From assembly GCA_034434515.1 (NCBI GenBank), contig DAOTZA010000084.1, positions 1-64,000 on the forward strand: 64,000 bases of DNA. Direction: 5' to 3'. Made by a program: the position numbers and the translations under genes. Below the pieces are notes generated by a model that did not search any database, was not told the DNA's origin, and was given only the letters and a program-made list of their open reading frames with translations. Shown here in pieces: positions 7,862-17,213 of the stretch; position 1 is the first letter of the stretch; each line of letters begins with the position of its first letter. The DNA is from NAK19 sp034434515. Lineage in GTDB: Bacteria; Chloroflexota; Anaerolineae; Anaerolineales; UBA4823.

Positions 7862-9240
7862 GGCAGCATCCCTTTCAACGCTTCGATTGCGTTGAGCAAA
7901 AGGTCATCTTGCTCGATAAACACTGTCCGAGGATCAAAAACCACTCTATCCTGCTCGATACGGGCAATAATTGGCGGGGTATTGTGGCGTAATTCTTTTA
8001 GATACTTCTCCGCCTGCCGCGCTTTCACCGCTAACAAAGCAGTAGGTAAACTTTCACCGGGTAGACTTCCTCCTCCTACCGTACTCATCCCTTCAATGAC
8101 CTCACTCTGGATGCCCCGCTGCGCCAACCTGTCTTTCCATTGAATTGCACGCTGGGTTAACGCCTCTTTTGAGCAAGCAATCATTTGCCAGATTGGCACC
8201 TTTTGAAGGGCCTCGTCTTTTAAGTAATGCAGCAAGGTGGCCGTAAGAGCAGCTAAAGCGATTTTATCCGCTCTCACTGCCCGCGCAAGCGGATGATGCC
8301 GTAGCTTTTCTACCAAAGATTTTTTACCGAGAATAATTCCGGCCTGCGGACCACCTAGCAGTTTATCCCCAGAAAAACACACCAGATCTGCGCCAGCTCT
8401 TACAGCTTCTTGTACCATCGGCTCGTGGGCTAAGCCATATTGTGCGGTATCCAATAGCGCCCCAGAGCCAAGATCAACCAGCAGAGGAATGTTAGCCTCA
8501 TGAGCAAGTTGGGCGATTTCGTTTAAGGTCGGCTCAGCGGTGAAGCCAATGATTTTGAAATTCGAGCGATGGGCAACCAGGAACATGGCCGGTTTACGCT
8601 CCAATGCTGTTCGATAGTCCTCCAGATTCACTCGATTGGTCGTGCCAATCTCGATCAATTTTGCTCCCGATTGACGCATCACATCGGGGATACGAAAACC
8701 CCCACCGATTTCAACCAGTTGTGAGCGAGCAATGACTACCGCTCGGCGGCTCGCCAGACCTGCCAGTGCTAAAAGGACAGCCGCAGCGTTGTTATTCACC
8801 ACCAGAGCTGCTTCAGCCTCCGTCAATTGACAAAGAGCTTTTTCTGCGTGAAATAAGCGACTACCTCGCTTGCCTTTCTCCAAATCGTATTCAAGATTGG
8901 AATAGCTACAAGCCACTTGATAAGCCGCCTGCATCGCATCCCGACTCAGGGGGGCGCGCCCTAAATTCGTATGGATGATAACCCCGCTAGCATTGATAGT
9001 GGGAATCAGGGAGGGAGAGGTCATCGCAATCAGGTAGTCTTCGATGGAGCGGATAAGCGTGTCTTCGGTAAAAAACTTCTGCGTCTGCAAAAGTTGTTGC
9101 CGCGCCTCTTCCAATACCGTTCGCGTTGCCACCAGCGTTAACTGGCGTCCATAGACCTCTGACAAACTTTTCATCTCCTCTCGTTGAAGGACTTTTTCAA
9201 CCGAGGGAAGAGAGCGTCGCGCATCAGTCAGGTGATTCAT
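7858..9240 (-). CDS. selA: L-seryl-tRNA(Sec) selenium transferase
   Basis: A PLP enzyme converting Ser-tRNA(Sec) to Sec-tRNA(Sec) with selenophosphate. The 460-aa protein is full length. It has the SelA N-terminal domain (RSLPSVEKVLQ), the segment INASGVIIHTNLGRAPLS, the cofactor-lysine motif CFSGDKLLGGPQAGIILG (Lys near residue 293) and HHPLARAVRADKIALAAL. The start overlaps the small membrane-protein gene by 17 bases and the stop overlaps the M24 peptidase start. No selB, selD, tRNA-Sec or obvious selenoprotein is in the window, so a working selenocysteine pathway is assumed rather than shown. Confidence 0.93.
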   Translation of the reverse strand: MNHLTDARRSLPSVEKVLQREEMKSLSEVYGRQLTLVATRTVLEEARQQLLQTQKFFTEDTLIRSIEDYLIAMTSPSLIPTINASGVIIHTNLGRAPLSRDAMQAAYQVACSYSNLEYDLEKGKRGSRLFHAEKALCQLTEAEAALVVNNNAAAVLLALAGLASRRAVVIARSQLVEIGGGFRIPDVMRQSGAKLIEIGTTNRVNLEDYRTALERKPAMFLVAHRSNFKIIGFTAEPTLNEIAQLAHEANIPLLVDLGSGALLDTAQYGLAHEPMVQEAVRAGADLVCFSGDKLLGGPQAGIILGKKSLVEKLRHHPLARAVRADKIALAALTATLLHYLKDEALQKVPIWQMIACSKEALTQRAIQWKDRLAQRGIQSEVIEGMSTVGGGSLPGESLPTALLAVKARQAEKYLKELRHNTPPIIARIEQDRVVFDPRTVFIEQDDLLLNAIEALKGMLP

Positions 9241-9676
9241 TTTCCCTATGTGGGGCTGTCCACAAACTGCGCTCGCGCAAGGTCAAGGCGACTTCAATCA
9301 CCAAAAAACACAAGGCGATAAATACTGCCAGTCCGGCGGTTAAAACTCGCGCAACCTGCAACCAGGCTAAAGTAGGGAAATAAATTCCAGCCCACAATGC
9401 CTGACGCACCACACTGCTAACGGGGGTAGGTTTTTTACCCGGAAAGCGGATATGTAGGAAGACAATTATAGGAAGGGCAGTGCCGGTAAAAGCTAAAACC
9501 GCTAGAAAGTAAAATAACCAGCGCATCCCTAAGGTGGGCAAGGTAAAGAAAATCAAATACGCTAATCCCCCCCAACCAATCGCCATGAGGCTGAACGAGA
9601 GCGGCAGATAATCTCCCAGACGCAGCGTTGGTGGAATTGAAGCGGGAGAGACAGATTGAAGCTTGGAGTCCATCAT
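9224..9676 (-). CDS. Small multi-span membrane protein of unknown function
   Basis: A 150-aa protein with four predicted membrane segments: YLPLSFSLMAIGWGGLAYLIFF, WLFYFLAVLAFTGTALPIIVFL, a third around ALWAGIYFPTLAWLQVA and a fourth, TAGLAVFIALCFLVIEVAL. The tail is charged and probably cytosolic. It is the first gene of the leftward run to tsaD and overlaps selA by 17 bases. I recognise no family and assign no function. ATG 9676 is followed directly by a second ATG. Confidence 0.7.
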   Translation of the reverse strand: MMDSKLQSVSPASIPPTLRLGDYLPLSFSLMAIGWGGLAYLIFFTLPTLGMRWLFYFLAVLAFTGTALPIIVFLHIRFPGKKPTPVSSVVRQALWAGIYFPTLAWLQVARVLTAGLAVFIALCFLVIEVALTLRERSLWTAPHRENESPD

Positions 9677-9712
9677 GAAGAGAAATCACCATCTCATTTC
9701 GTTTTTTTTTAA

Positions 9713-9754
9713 ATTATAGCATACCCGAGAAAACCTCAGAAGCACAGTTATAAT
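9713..9754. promoter_or_regulatory. Divergent -10 elements between the membrane-protein operon and malic enzyme
   Basis: A TATAAT on the minus strand (9718-9713) serves the leftward genes and another on the plus strand (9749-9754) serves maeB. Neither has a convincing -35 at normal spacing. GAAAGGAAG just before the maeB ATG is its ribosome site. Judged by eye. Confidence 0.45.
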
Positions 9755-9795
9755 ACGCTAAAATCGCACACCCACCAAAAGAAAGGAAGTTTTGT

Positions 9796-12057
9796 ATGGC
9801 AACCATTACCCGCGAAGAAGCCCTCGAATATCACAAGTTACAGGGCAAACCAGGCAAAATTTCAGTCATTCCGACCAAACCCATGCTCACCCAACGCGAC
9901 TTGTCCCTCGCCTATACACCTGGGGTTGCCATTCCGGTGCTTGAAATAGAACAAGACCCCGATACGAGTTACGAGTACACGGCAAAAGGTAATCTGGTGG
10001 CGGTTCTGACCAACGGGACAGCCATCCTTGGCTTAGGCGATCGAGGCGCACTGGCAGCAAAGCCAGTTATGGAAGGTAAAGCTGTCTTGTTCAAGCGTTT
10101 TGCAGATGTTGATGCCATCGACATCGAAGTCGATAGCCGAGACGCGGATGTCGTCATTCAGGTTGCCCGCGCGATCTCGCCTTCCTTTGGCGGCATTAAT
10201 TTAGAGGACATCAAAGCCCCAGAATGCTTTTACATTGAAGAGACCTTAAGATCTCTTTTGGATATTCCGGTCTTCCATGACGATCAACATGGCACAGCGA
10301 TTATTTCGGGGGCTGCGCTGTTGAACGGGTTGGAACTGGTGGGTAAGAAGATTGCGGATGTCAAAATCGTTGTTTCCGGAGCTGGTGCATCAGCCATCTC
10401 TTGTGCCGAATTAATGATCAAATTAGGGGCAAAGCGTGAAAACATTCTCCTGGTAGACACCCGCGGGGTGGTATATAAAGGTCGCCAGGAAGGGATGAAC
10501 CCATATAAAGAACGCTTTGCGGCTGAAACCGAGGCTCGCTCGCTAGCCGATGCTGTTAGAGCAGCAGACGTCTTTTACGGCTTATCTGTAAAGGATATTT
10601 TGACTCCCGAGATGGTCAAGACCATGGCAGAACGTCCGCTAATTTTTGCGATGTCCAATCCTGACCCAGAAATCCGCTACGAACTGGCAAAAGAAGCTCG
10701 ACCGGATGCCATTGTTGCCACCGGTCGCTCCGATTACCCGAATCAAATTAATAACGTCCTGGGCTTTCCCTTCATTTTTCGCGGCGCGTTAGATGTGCGC
10801 GCCAGAACAATCAACGATGAGATGAAAGTGGCCGCCAGCCATGCTTTGGCTGCTTTAGCCAAAGAAGATGTGCCAGATAGCGTTCTGCGCGCCTATAACC
10901 TTGAAAACCTGAAATTTGGACCGGATTACATTATTCCAAAACCGCTTGATCCGCGCGTGTTGCTCTGGGAAGCGCCAGCAGTTGCCAAAGCTGCCATCGA
11001 GAGCGGCGTGGCTCGCAAAGCACTCGATATCGATGAATATCGCCAACAACTCGCTTTCCGGCTGGGCATGGGAGAACAAATCCGCTATTATATCCTCAAT
11101 AAAGCCAAATCTGCCCCCAGGTTGATGCGCATTTGTTTTGCCGAAGGGGAAGAATCGAAAATCATTCGTGCTGCCTATCAGATCATGGAAGAAAAGATCG
11201 GCGAACCAATATTAATTGGCAGAGCGGATGTCATCTGTCAAAAAATAACCGACCTTGGGCTGAGTTGTACCCCTCATGTTATCGATCCTCATCACTATGA
11301 ACGAACCGAAGCGTATGCTGAAGCGTTCTACCTATTGCGTCAGCGCAAGGGAATTACGCTCAAAGATGCCCGCCAACGGATTTTAGATCCCAACGTATTC
11401 GGCCCAATGATGGTCAAAATGGGTGATGCCGATGCCTTTGTTTCGGGATTGACCTACGACTACCCGGATGTGATTCGCCCAGCTCTCCAGATTCATCACA
11501 CTAGGCCCGGCACGCAGCGGGCAGCGGGCATTTACATCATGATTGTCAATGATCGTACCTATCTATTCACAGATGCTACGGTCAATATCGATCCATCCGC
11601 AGAAGACCTGGCTGAAATTGCCTGTCTGGCAGCCGATTTTGCTCAACAGCTTGGCATCGAACCGCGGGTCGCCTTGCTTTCTTTCTCCAATTTTGGCAGT
11701 ACCATTCATCCACTATCGCTCAAGGTCAAAAAGGCGGTTGAGCTCATTCGTCAACGGCGTCCAGAGTTAACGGTAGATGGCGAAATGCAAGCGGACACTG
11801 CGGTCAGCCCTGAGATCATCCAGGAACGCTATCCCTTCAGTCGCGTCTCGGATGCCAATGTTTTGGTATTTCCCTCCCTCGAATCCGCCAATATCGCTTA
11901 TAAATTGCTGGCTCGGCTCGGAAACGCTCAGGCAATTGGGCCGATCTTACTGGGAATTGGCGCGCCAATTCATGTCTTACAAACCGGGGAAGAGGTACGC
12001 AATATCGTCAATATCGCCGCGGTAGCTGTTATGGATGCAATGAGCCGTAAGCCTTGA
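9796..12057 (+). CDS. maeB: NADP-dependent malic enzyme with phosphotransacetylase-like C-terminal domain
   Basis: Oxidatively decarboxylates malate to pyruvate, making NADPH. The 753-aa protein has a malic-enzyme half at about 1-425 and a PTA-like half at 430-753. Key motifs in the first half are LAYTPGVAIPVLEI, AVLTNGTAILGLGDRG, KAVLFKRFADVDAIDIEVD, FHDDQHGTAI and the nucleotide-binding VVSGAGASAISCAELM. In related enzymes the PTA half is regulatory (acetyl-CoA-responsive) rather than catalytic. An AGGAAG ribosome site precedes the ATG. The stop codon directly abuts the PilZ-gene stop on the other strand with no bases between. Confidence 0.95.
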   Translation: MATITREEALEYHKLQGKPGKISVIPTKPMLTQRDLSLAYTPGVAIPVLEIEQDPDTSYEYTAKGNLVAVLTNGTAILGLGDRGALAAKPVMEGKAVLFKRFADVDAIDIEVDSRDADVVIQVARAISPSFGGINLEDIKAPECFYIEETLRSLLDIPVFHDDQHGTAIISGAALLNGLELVGKKIADVKIVVSGAGASAISCAELMIKLGAKRENILLVDTRGVVYKGRQEGMNPYKERFAAETEARSLADAVRAADVFYGLSVKDILTPEMVKTMAERPLIFAMSNPDPEIRYELAKEARPDAIVATGRSDYPNQINNVLGFPFIFRGALDVRARTINDEMKVAASHALAALAKEDVPDSVLRAYNLENLKFGPDYIIPKPLDPRVLLWEAPAVAKAAIESGVARKALDIDEYRQQLAFRLGMGEQIRYYILNKAKSAPRLMRICFAEGEESKIIRAAYQIMEEKIGEPILIGRADVICQKITDLGLSCTPHVIDPHHYERTEAYAEAFYLLRQRKGITLKDARQRILDPNVFGPMMVKMGDADAFVSGLTYDYPDVIRPALQIHHTRPGTQRAAGIYIMIVNDRTYLFTDATVNIDPSAEDLAEIACLAADFAQQLGIEPRVALLSFSNFGSTIHPLSLKVKKAVELIRQRRPELTVDGEMQADTAVSPEIIQERYPFSRVSDANVLVFPSLESANIAYKLLARLGNAQAIGPILLGIGAPIHVLQTGEEVRNIVNIAAVAVMDAMSRKP

Positions 12058-12912
12058 TCAGCGCAGGGTACCTGTCTCGCGGGTCAACAATCGGTATAGG
12101 GCATTCAACTCCTGGATAATTTCGGATTGGCGCTGAGAGATAAACTGGGAGACAATTAATCGATATTGTTCATCGGGTTGGAGGCGAATACCAACGCGGT
12201 AGCGACGCGTGTTTGCCTCCGTATAATGATTCGAAATGATACCATATACCTCGATTTCTGGCGAGTGAACGGTCTTAATGGCGGTTGTGTCATCCCGATC
12301 ACTGCCATACGAGGGAGTGTGAATCGATGAAAGGCGTAATTGCGTTCGATCGTATCGATTGATCTCCGCTGCGCTGCCCCCTTCATACCGTTTGGGTTGT
12401 TTGATTTGAAACACCCCCGGTAAGCGAAGCGAAATTGCCACTTTCTTCCCCTGACGAAAAAGATGCGTGTAAACCTCATTATCCGGCAGGTAAATCCCCA
12501 TGCCATCCAGGGAAATATCAGCCAATTCCCCCCGAATCGCTTCAGTCCGCTCAGGCAATTGAAGTTCTCCTGTCACACCCTCTTTCGGCCACACCCGAAT
12601 CTGTCGTCGGTCTCCGATCCCGTCGCGGGTGTACTCAAACTCGGTTAAGGTGGCTTGAAGCACCTGCGGCTCTAACCGCTCCACGCGGGCGCGGATGACC
12701 GCCGGGAAACCCGGATACTGGATATAGGTTTGCCTTTCCTGATACAGACAAACCAGTTGATAGCGCTCGGTCTTTACCGTAATAGAATTCTGTCCGACAT
12801 AAACAATCGCAGCCGGAAAAGCAATCGGAATCCCCTGATAAACATTGAGCAAACGGATTTCTGCCTCTGCACTAGCCAGTCGGCGCAATAGGTCTAGGAT
12901 TCCGACATCCAT
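12058..12912 (-). CDS. PilZ-domain protein (probable c-di-GMP effector)
   Basis: A 284-aa soluble protein. Residues ~20-95 resemble the N-terminal beta-barrel of YcgR-like 'flagellar brake' proteins. The PilZ domain follows, with the c-di-GMP-binding signature in two parts: RRQIR (RxxxR) near residue 100 and DISLDGMGIYL (DxSxxG) near residue 132. A charged insert (~175-220) and a C-terminal helical tail complete it. A TATAAT (12973-12968) lies about 55 bases upstream. The GGDEF enzyme at 22-24.8 kb could supply its ligand. The downstream target (motility, pili, transcription) is not indicated by neighbours. Confidence 0.82.
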   Translation of the reverse strand: MDVGILDLLRRLASAEAEIRLLNVYQGIPIAFPAAIVYVGQNSITVKTERYQLVCLYQERQTYIQYPGFPAVIRARVERLEPQVLQATLTEFEYTRDGIGDRRQIRVWPKEGVTGELQLPERTEAIRGELADISLDGMGIYLPDNEVYTHLFRQGKKVAISLRLPGVFQIKQPKRYEGGSAAEINRYDRTQLRLSSIHTPSYGSDRDDTTAIKTVHSPEIEVYGIISNHYTEANTRRYRVGIRLQPDEQYRLIVSQFISQRQSEIIQELNALYRLLTRETGTLR

Positions 12913-13024
12913 TTTCGTCTCATTTCATAAATAAAAAGAAGAATATGCAGCTACTATTCACACAGGAATTATACTGCTCATGAAATATAAAATCCATAAA
13001 AATTACGTAAGGTTTACCCAAAAA

Positions 13025-13774
13025 TCAGGCTTGCACAATCCGTCCGTCGGCCAGGGAAATGGTACGTTGAGCCCGTACGGCTAATTCAGGATCATGGGTC
13101 ACCATCAACAAGGTCTTGCCGCGCTGAATTAAGTCTTGAAACAAATCCATGATCGTTTCTGCAGTGCGAGAATCAAGGTTACCGGTCGGTTCATCCGTGG
13201 CAACAATTGGCGGATCATTGGCTAAAGCGCGGGCGATGGCTACCCGTTGTTGTTCTCCACCTGAAAGAAAAGAAGGCAATTGATTTGCCTGGTGTTCCAC
13301 CTGGACAAGCTTGAGTAATTGATAGGCGCGCTCCAATCGTTCATTTCCCGGATAGAGGTTGCATAAGCTCATCGGCAACATCACATTTTCGATTACGGTT
13401 AATGTCGGTAATAGTTGAAAGAACTGGAAGACGACTCCAATCGTCCTTCCCCTCCAGACCGCCTTCTCACTCTCTTTCAACAAATGAACTGGAGTTTGCT
13501 CAATATAAATTTCTCCGCTGGAGGGCTGATCGATGCCAGTAATCAAATTGATCAAGGTGGTTTTTCCGCTGCCTGATTTTCCCACAATGGAGACAAATTC
13601 CCCGGCGTGAATTTGCAGGTTAACATTCTCCAGAGCCACAAACCGCCCTGCATCCGTCTGATAGATTTTGCTGACCTCTTTTAGCTGAATGAGTGCTCCA
13701 TTTTTCTGGGGTTCTTCCATGTCAATCTCCACGCACTCCGGCTTTGGTTCAACGATGTTATTCAGCTCATTCAT
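13025..13774 (-). CDS. ABC transporter ATPase, LolD/MacB type (second ATPase of operon)
   Basis: A 249-aa nucleotide-binding subunit. It has Walker A GKSGSGKTTLINLI, signature LSGGEQQRVAIARAL, Walker B ATDEPTGNLDS and the switch His in MVTHDPELA. The first ~28 residues are a charged N-terminal extension. It overlaps the permease stop by 8 bases (13767-13774), so it is the last gene of the three-gene operon. It is clearly related to, but distinct from, the other ATPase at 16178-16993. Its likely partner is the double-FtsX permease. Confidence 0.9.
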   Translation of the reverse strand: MNELNNIVEPKPECVEIDMEEPQKNGALIQLKEVSKIYQTDAGRFVALENVNLQIHAGEFVSIVGKSGSGKTTLINLITGIDQPSSGEIYIEQTPVHLLKESEKAVWRGRTIGVVFQFFQLLPTLTVIENVMLPMSLCNLYPGNERLERAYQLLKLVQVEHQANQLPSFLSGGEQQRVAIARALANDPPIVATDEPTGNLDSRTAETIMDLFQDLIQRGKTLLMVTHDPELAVRAQRTISLADGRIVQA

Positions 13775-16178
13775 AATCCAACACTTCTCGAACCTGCAAC
13801 AAGGCCGCCCTTCGTGCTGGTAGCAGACTTGAAAACACTCCTATCAGTAAAATGACACAAAACCACAGCAACAAGCCAATCAACGAATAACGGAAGTTCA
13901 TCTGTGTTTCCAGCACGGCGTATATAACCACCGCTGCCAGTATCGGACTGGAGATTGCTGAAGTAATCGCTCCCATCACCCAACTCACGAAACTTACAAT
14001 CAGGCTTTCCGTCAAGACGATCTTAACCAAAGCGTGATTGGCTGCGCCGACTGCTCGAAGCACCCCGATTTCCCGCATTCTTTCCATAATGTTTATCCCA
14101 AGCGTACCACTCAAGCCCAGGCTGCCAACCAATGCCAACAAACCAGCCATGATGAGTAAAACCAGCAAGATAATATTAAAAATCTCTGTAAATTCGCTAA
14201 AGAAGGACGAACGGGTGACGCTGTTGTTTTTACCGATCCCGGCATTGCGAAAACGATCTTGTAATTTCTCGGCCAGCCGGTTTTGCGTAGCCACCGAACC
14301 CAATTTCCCTACCTCGGCAAGCACCCGAATTTCATCCACCTCATTGTGACGGCCGGTCAGACGAGAGAGGAAAGTAAAGTCCATATAAATGCGGGGGCCA
14401 AAAATATGCTTCGAAACGATACCCACCACGGTGAAGGTATGGGTTCGCCCTCCAATTTTGATCTGGATTTCTTTACCAACTTCAATTCCCTCTTCTTCCA
14501 TGACCAGATCAGCATTGACAACTACCTGGCGAGAATTGGGCATTGCGCTCAACCAACTTCCGGCAATCAATTTGGGGTGGATCGTCTTGCTATCGGGCAA
14601 CAACCCCACAATCTCTATTCCCTGGCTCTCACTGTGGTCAGAGCGCACAATAACACCCTCGCTAATTGCCCATCCTTCCGCGTATCCAACCCCTTCAATC
14701 CGTAATGCTTCTCGTTCAGCCGCGACCTTACTCACGCCGCGCGGCAAAGATAAGCGTGCATCAAAAGCCACATAACGCTCCACATCCCGGATTTGGGCTG
14801 TCAATGAAGAATAGGTACTGAACGAAGCAATGAACATCGCCCCGGCAAGGGTTAATGTACCTAAAGTAAACGCTAAACGAGATTTTTGTCGAAAAGTATT
14901 TCTCAAGGAGAGAAGCAAGGGTGGATTGATGGAACGAATCCGGCCGAGCAGTTGTTCAAAGCGACTGGCCCGCTTGCGATCGCTAAGTCCATACTGGTAA
15001 ATTGCGTCATAGACCGAAATGCGCGTCCCCTTAAGGATCGGGAAGATAGCAACAGCTAGTGGCATCCCGATCGCTACCCCAACCTGAATCAACAAAACAT
15101 CCCAGGTAAGCGTAACTCGAGTAACATCAAAGTTCAAGAATTTCGCAGCAAAATTTGCTAACCACCAGCTTCCCGCCAATCCAAAAGGAATGGCTAAAAT
15201 AAGCCCCGCCACAGAAAAGATCAAGATGTTTAAGAGATACATGCTGACGATCTGCTTTCGCGCTGCGCCAATTGCTCGCAAGATACCGATCTGTTTGGTT
15301 TGCTGAATCAGGATAGCTGAAATGGTATTGACGATCAAACCACCACTCAGCAAGGTCGCCATGACACTCATAATTTGAAGTATCAGGATAAAACCGCGGA
15401 TTTGATTATGCGCCCAGTGATCGCCTGGATCCGATCCTACTCCCGGAATGCGTATACTCAAGACCTGATAGCCAGCCGGTTCCAAAATTCGCTTCTTGAT
15501 TTTATCAGCCACATCCAGGGCATAACTTTTTCCGATATCCTCGCCTTGGACCACCACTTCTAAACGATTGTAAGTTGCAGATTGCCCCATCCAACGCAAC
15601 GTATCCATACTGACATAGCCGGTTGCATCACCCAGAATTGCGTACGGAATTTCATTTACATCATGAGCTATCCCTGATAGGGTTAACGCATATTGACGGT
15701 CATCGGCCAGCTTAATGGTGACTTTATCACCGACTTCGTAACCCAATAATTGCGCTGATTGGCGTTCAAGAATGATTTCCCGAACACGAGGGGGAAACAC
15801 CCCTTCTTGCATCTTAAATCGATTTACCTCAATCATAGAAGGATCAGCAATGACATGGATGTTTAGGTTCTCAAGCTCGCCTTCCGATGACTTGATCTCT
15901 GCCCGAATGATGCGCCGCGCCTGAGCCTGCTTCACCTCCCGGACGCCTGTGGCAGCAGCAGCAATTTCCTTGGGAAAGGGGGAGACATAAAGATAAACAT
16001 GGGCCGGATTCCCCTGTTTAAATTGGGTATACAAATCCCGTTGAATGATTTGCGAGGCATTGTAAATCATTCCAATTGTGCCAACCCCCACCGCAATCGA
16101 GAGAGTTACCAGAAGGAAACGCGTCTTGTTTCCCCAAAGATCGCGCCAAATTTTCACCCATCGTGCATCCAGTGTCAT
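13767..16178 (-). CDS. ABC transporter permease with duplicated FtsX/MacB-type module
   Basis: A membrane protein of about 803 aa starting MTLDARWVKIWRDLWGNK. The ATG at 16178 shares one base with the upstream ATPase stop, which is better than the longer frame starting at 16226. It has two tandem modules, each an N-terminal helix, an extracytoplasmic domain and three membrane helices: about residues 20-380 and 425-800. Conserved FtsX helices are visible in IMSVMATLLSGGLIVNTISA with GILRAIGA and in ...GLLALVGSLGLSGTLGINIM with GVLRAVGA. Such permeases move lipids, lipoproteins or hydrophobic compounds, or act as mechanotransmitters. The actual substrate is unknown. Confidence 0.9.
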   Translation of the reverse strand: MTLDARWVKIWRDLWGNKTRFLLVTLSIAVGVGTIGMIYNASQIIQRDLYTQFKQGNPAHVYLYVSPFPKEIAAAATGVREVKQAQARRIIRAEIKSSEGELENLNIHVIADPSMIEVNRFKMQEGVFPPRVREIILERQSAQLLGYEVGDKVTIKLADDRQYALTLSGIAHDVNEIPYAILGDATGYVSMDTLRWMGQSATYNRLEVVVQGEDIGKSYALDVADKIKKRILEPAGYQVLSIRIPGVGSDPGDHWAHNQIRGFILILQIMSVMATLLSGGLIVNTISAILIQQTKQIGILRAIGAARKQIVSMYLLNILIFSVAGLILAIPFGLAGSWWLANFAAKFLNFDVTRVTLTWDVLLIQVGVAIGMPLAVAIFPILKGTRISVYDAIYQYGLSDRKRASRFEQLLGRIRSINPPLLLSLRNTFRQKSRLAFTLGTLTLAGAMFIASFSTYSSLTAQIRDVERYVAFDARLSLPRGVSKVAAEREALRIEGVGYAEGWAISEGVIVRSDHSESQGIEIVGLLPDSKTIHPKLIAGSWLSAMPNSRQVVVNADLVMEEEGIEVGKEIQIKIGGRTHTFTVVGIVSKHIFGPRIYMDFTFLSRLTGRHNEVDEIRVLAEVGKLGSVATQNRLAEKLQDRFRNAGIGKNNSVTRSSFFSEFTEIFNIILLVLLIMAGLLALVGSLGLSGTLGINIMERMREIGVLRAVGAANHALVKIVLTESLIVSFVSWVMGAITSAISSPILAAVVIYAVLETQMNFRYSLIGLLLWFCVILLIGVFSSLLPARRAALLQVREVLDYE

Positions 16179-16993
16179 CACCTTTGCAACTCTCCGTCCA
16201 GGATTTCCACCACCCGCGTCGCCCATTTCAAGGCGCCCCGATCATGCGTAACCATCAATACCGTTTTTCCTCTCGACACAAACGAAGCAAATAATTCCAT
16301 AATTTCTTCCGAGGTGCGGGAATCAAGATTGCCGGTCGGTTCGTCGGCAATCAATAATGGCGGATCGTTTGCCAGAGCCCGAGCGATTGCCACCCGCTGT
16401 TGCTGTCCACCGGAAATTTTTGCCGGCACCTTCCGGGCATGATCTTCTAAGCCTACCTGGCGCAACAATTCCATTGCCCGCTCTTTTCGCGCCGGAACGG
16501 GAATCTCTCCCAGTAAATCCATGCTGATCTTAACGTTTTCCCAAATGTTCAGGGTTGGAAACAATTGGAAAAATTGAAACACAATCCCTAAATTCTTTCC
16601 GCGCCAACGGGTTCTTTCCTCCTCCGAGAGATCCAACACCGATGTGCCGCAAAAGAAGAGCTTCCCTTTCGTTGGAGCGTCAATGGTCGTCAACAGATTG
16701 ACCAGAGTCGATTTACCGGCACCAGATTTTCCAACAATAATGACGAATTCACCGGCATGAATTGAGAGGTTAATTCCTTTCAACGCCGGTACATCGCCAC
16801 TAGGAGTCTGATATACCTTCCACAAATCTTGGGCTTCCATCAAGGGAACACTGGCTGAATCGCTTTCGGTAGGAGAAACCAGAGAATCCTTGCTCTGGTC
16901 AGGGTGAATTTCGTCAACAACAAAATTCGTCATTTTTTCCATTCTTTCGCTACGCACATCCAAATACCCGACTTTTCGACCCATTTGTTGCAA
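16178..16993 (-). CDS. ABC transporter ATPase, LolD/MacB type (first ATPase of operon)
   Basis: A 271-aa nucleotide-binding subunit with Walker A GKSGAGKSTLVNLL, signature ISGGQQQRVAIARAL, Walker B IADEPTGNLDSRTSEE and switch MVTHDRGALK. The N-terminal ~50 residues before the domain are poorly conserved, and starts at 16942 or 16933 (MEKMTNFVV) are possible. It is the first gene of the operon, about 110 bases downstream of a TATAAT box overlain by a TetR-type operator. Its stop overlaps the permease start by one base. With two different ATPases, the transporter may be a heterodimer at its nucleotide-binding end. Confidence 0.9.
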   Translation of the reverse strand: MQQMGRKVGYLDVRSERMEKMTNFVVDEIHPDQSKDSLVSPTESDSASVPLMEAQDLWKVYQTPSGDVPALKGINLSIHAGEFVIIVGKSGAGKSTLVNLLTTIDAPTKGKLFFCGTSVLDLSEEERTRWRGKNLGIVFQFFQLFPTLNIWENVKISMDLLGEIPVPARKERAMELLRQVGLEDHARKVPAKISGGQQQRVAIARALANDPPLLIADEPTGNLDSRTSEEIMELFASFVSRGKTVLMVTHDRGALKWATRVVEILDGELQR

Positions 16994-17104
16994 GCCTATA
17001 TCTTACTCGATATTTCTGACCATGCATGTAAGAATAAGGTTAATTTCACATAAAATATCTTTGACATAACCAACAATTTCTTTAAGCTAGATAAAAGTTT
17101 TAAA

Positions 17105-17128
17105 ACCGACTGGTCGGTATGTATTATA
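17105..17128 (-). promoter_or_regulatory. Promoter -10 with TetR-type operator for the ABC operon
   Basis: On the minus strand TATAAT (17128-17123) is followed by ACCGAC-CA-GTCGGT (17118-17105), a perfect 6+6 inverted repeat with a 2-base spacer, placed at the expected transcription start. The ACCGAC/GTCGGT half-site resembles operators of TetR/AcrR repressors. No TetR gene is in the window, so the repressor would act in trans. Confidence 0.6.
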
Positions 17129-17213
17129 CTTCAAACAAACCATTTTTAGAAGCGATGGTCGTCCTTAATTTTCTATGCAAACTCTTTGGGTAACCGAATA
17201 ACGGAAGAAGAAC

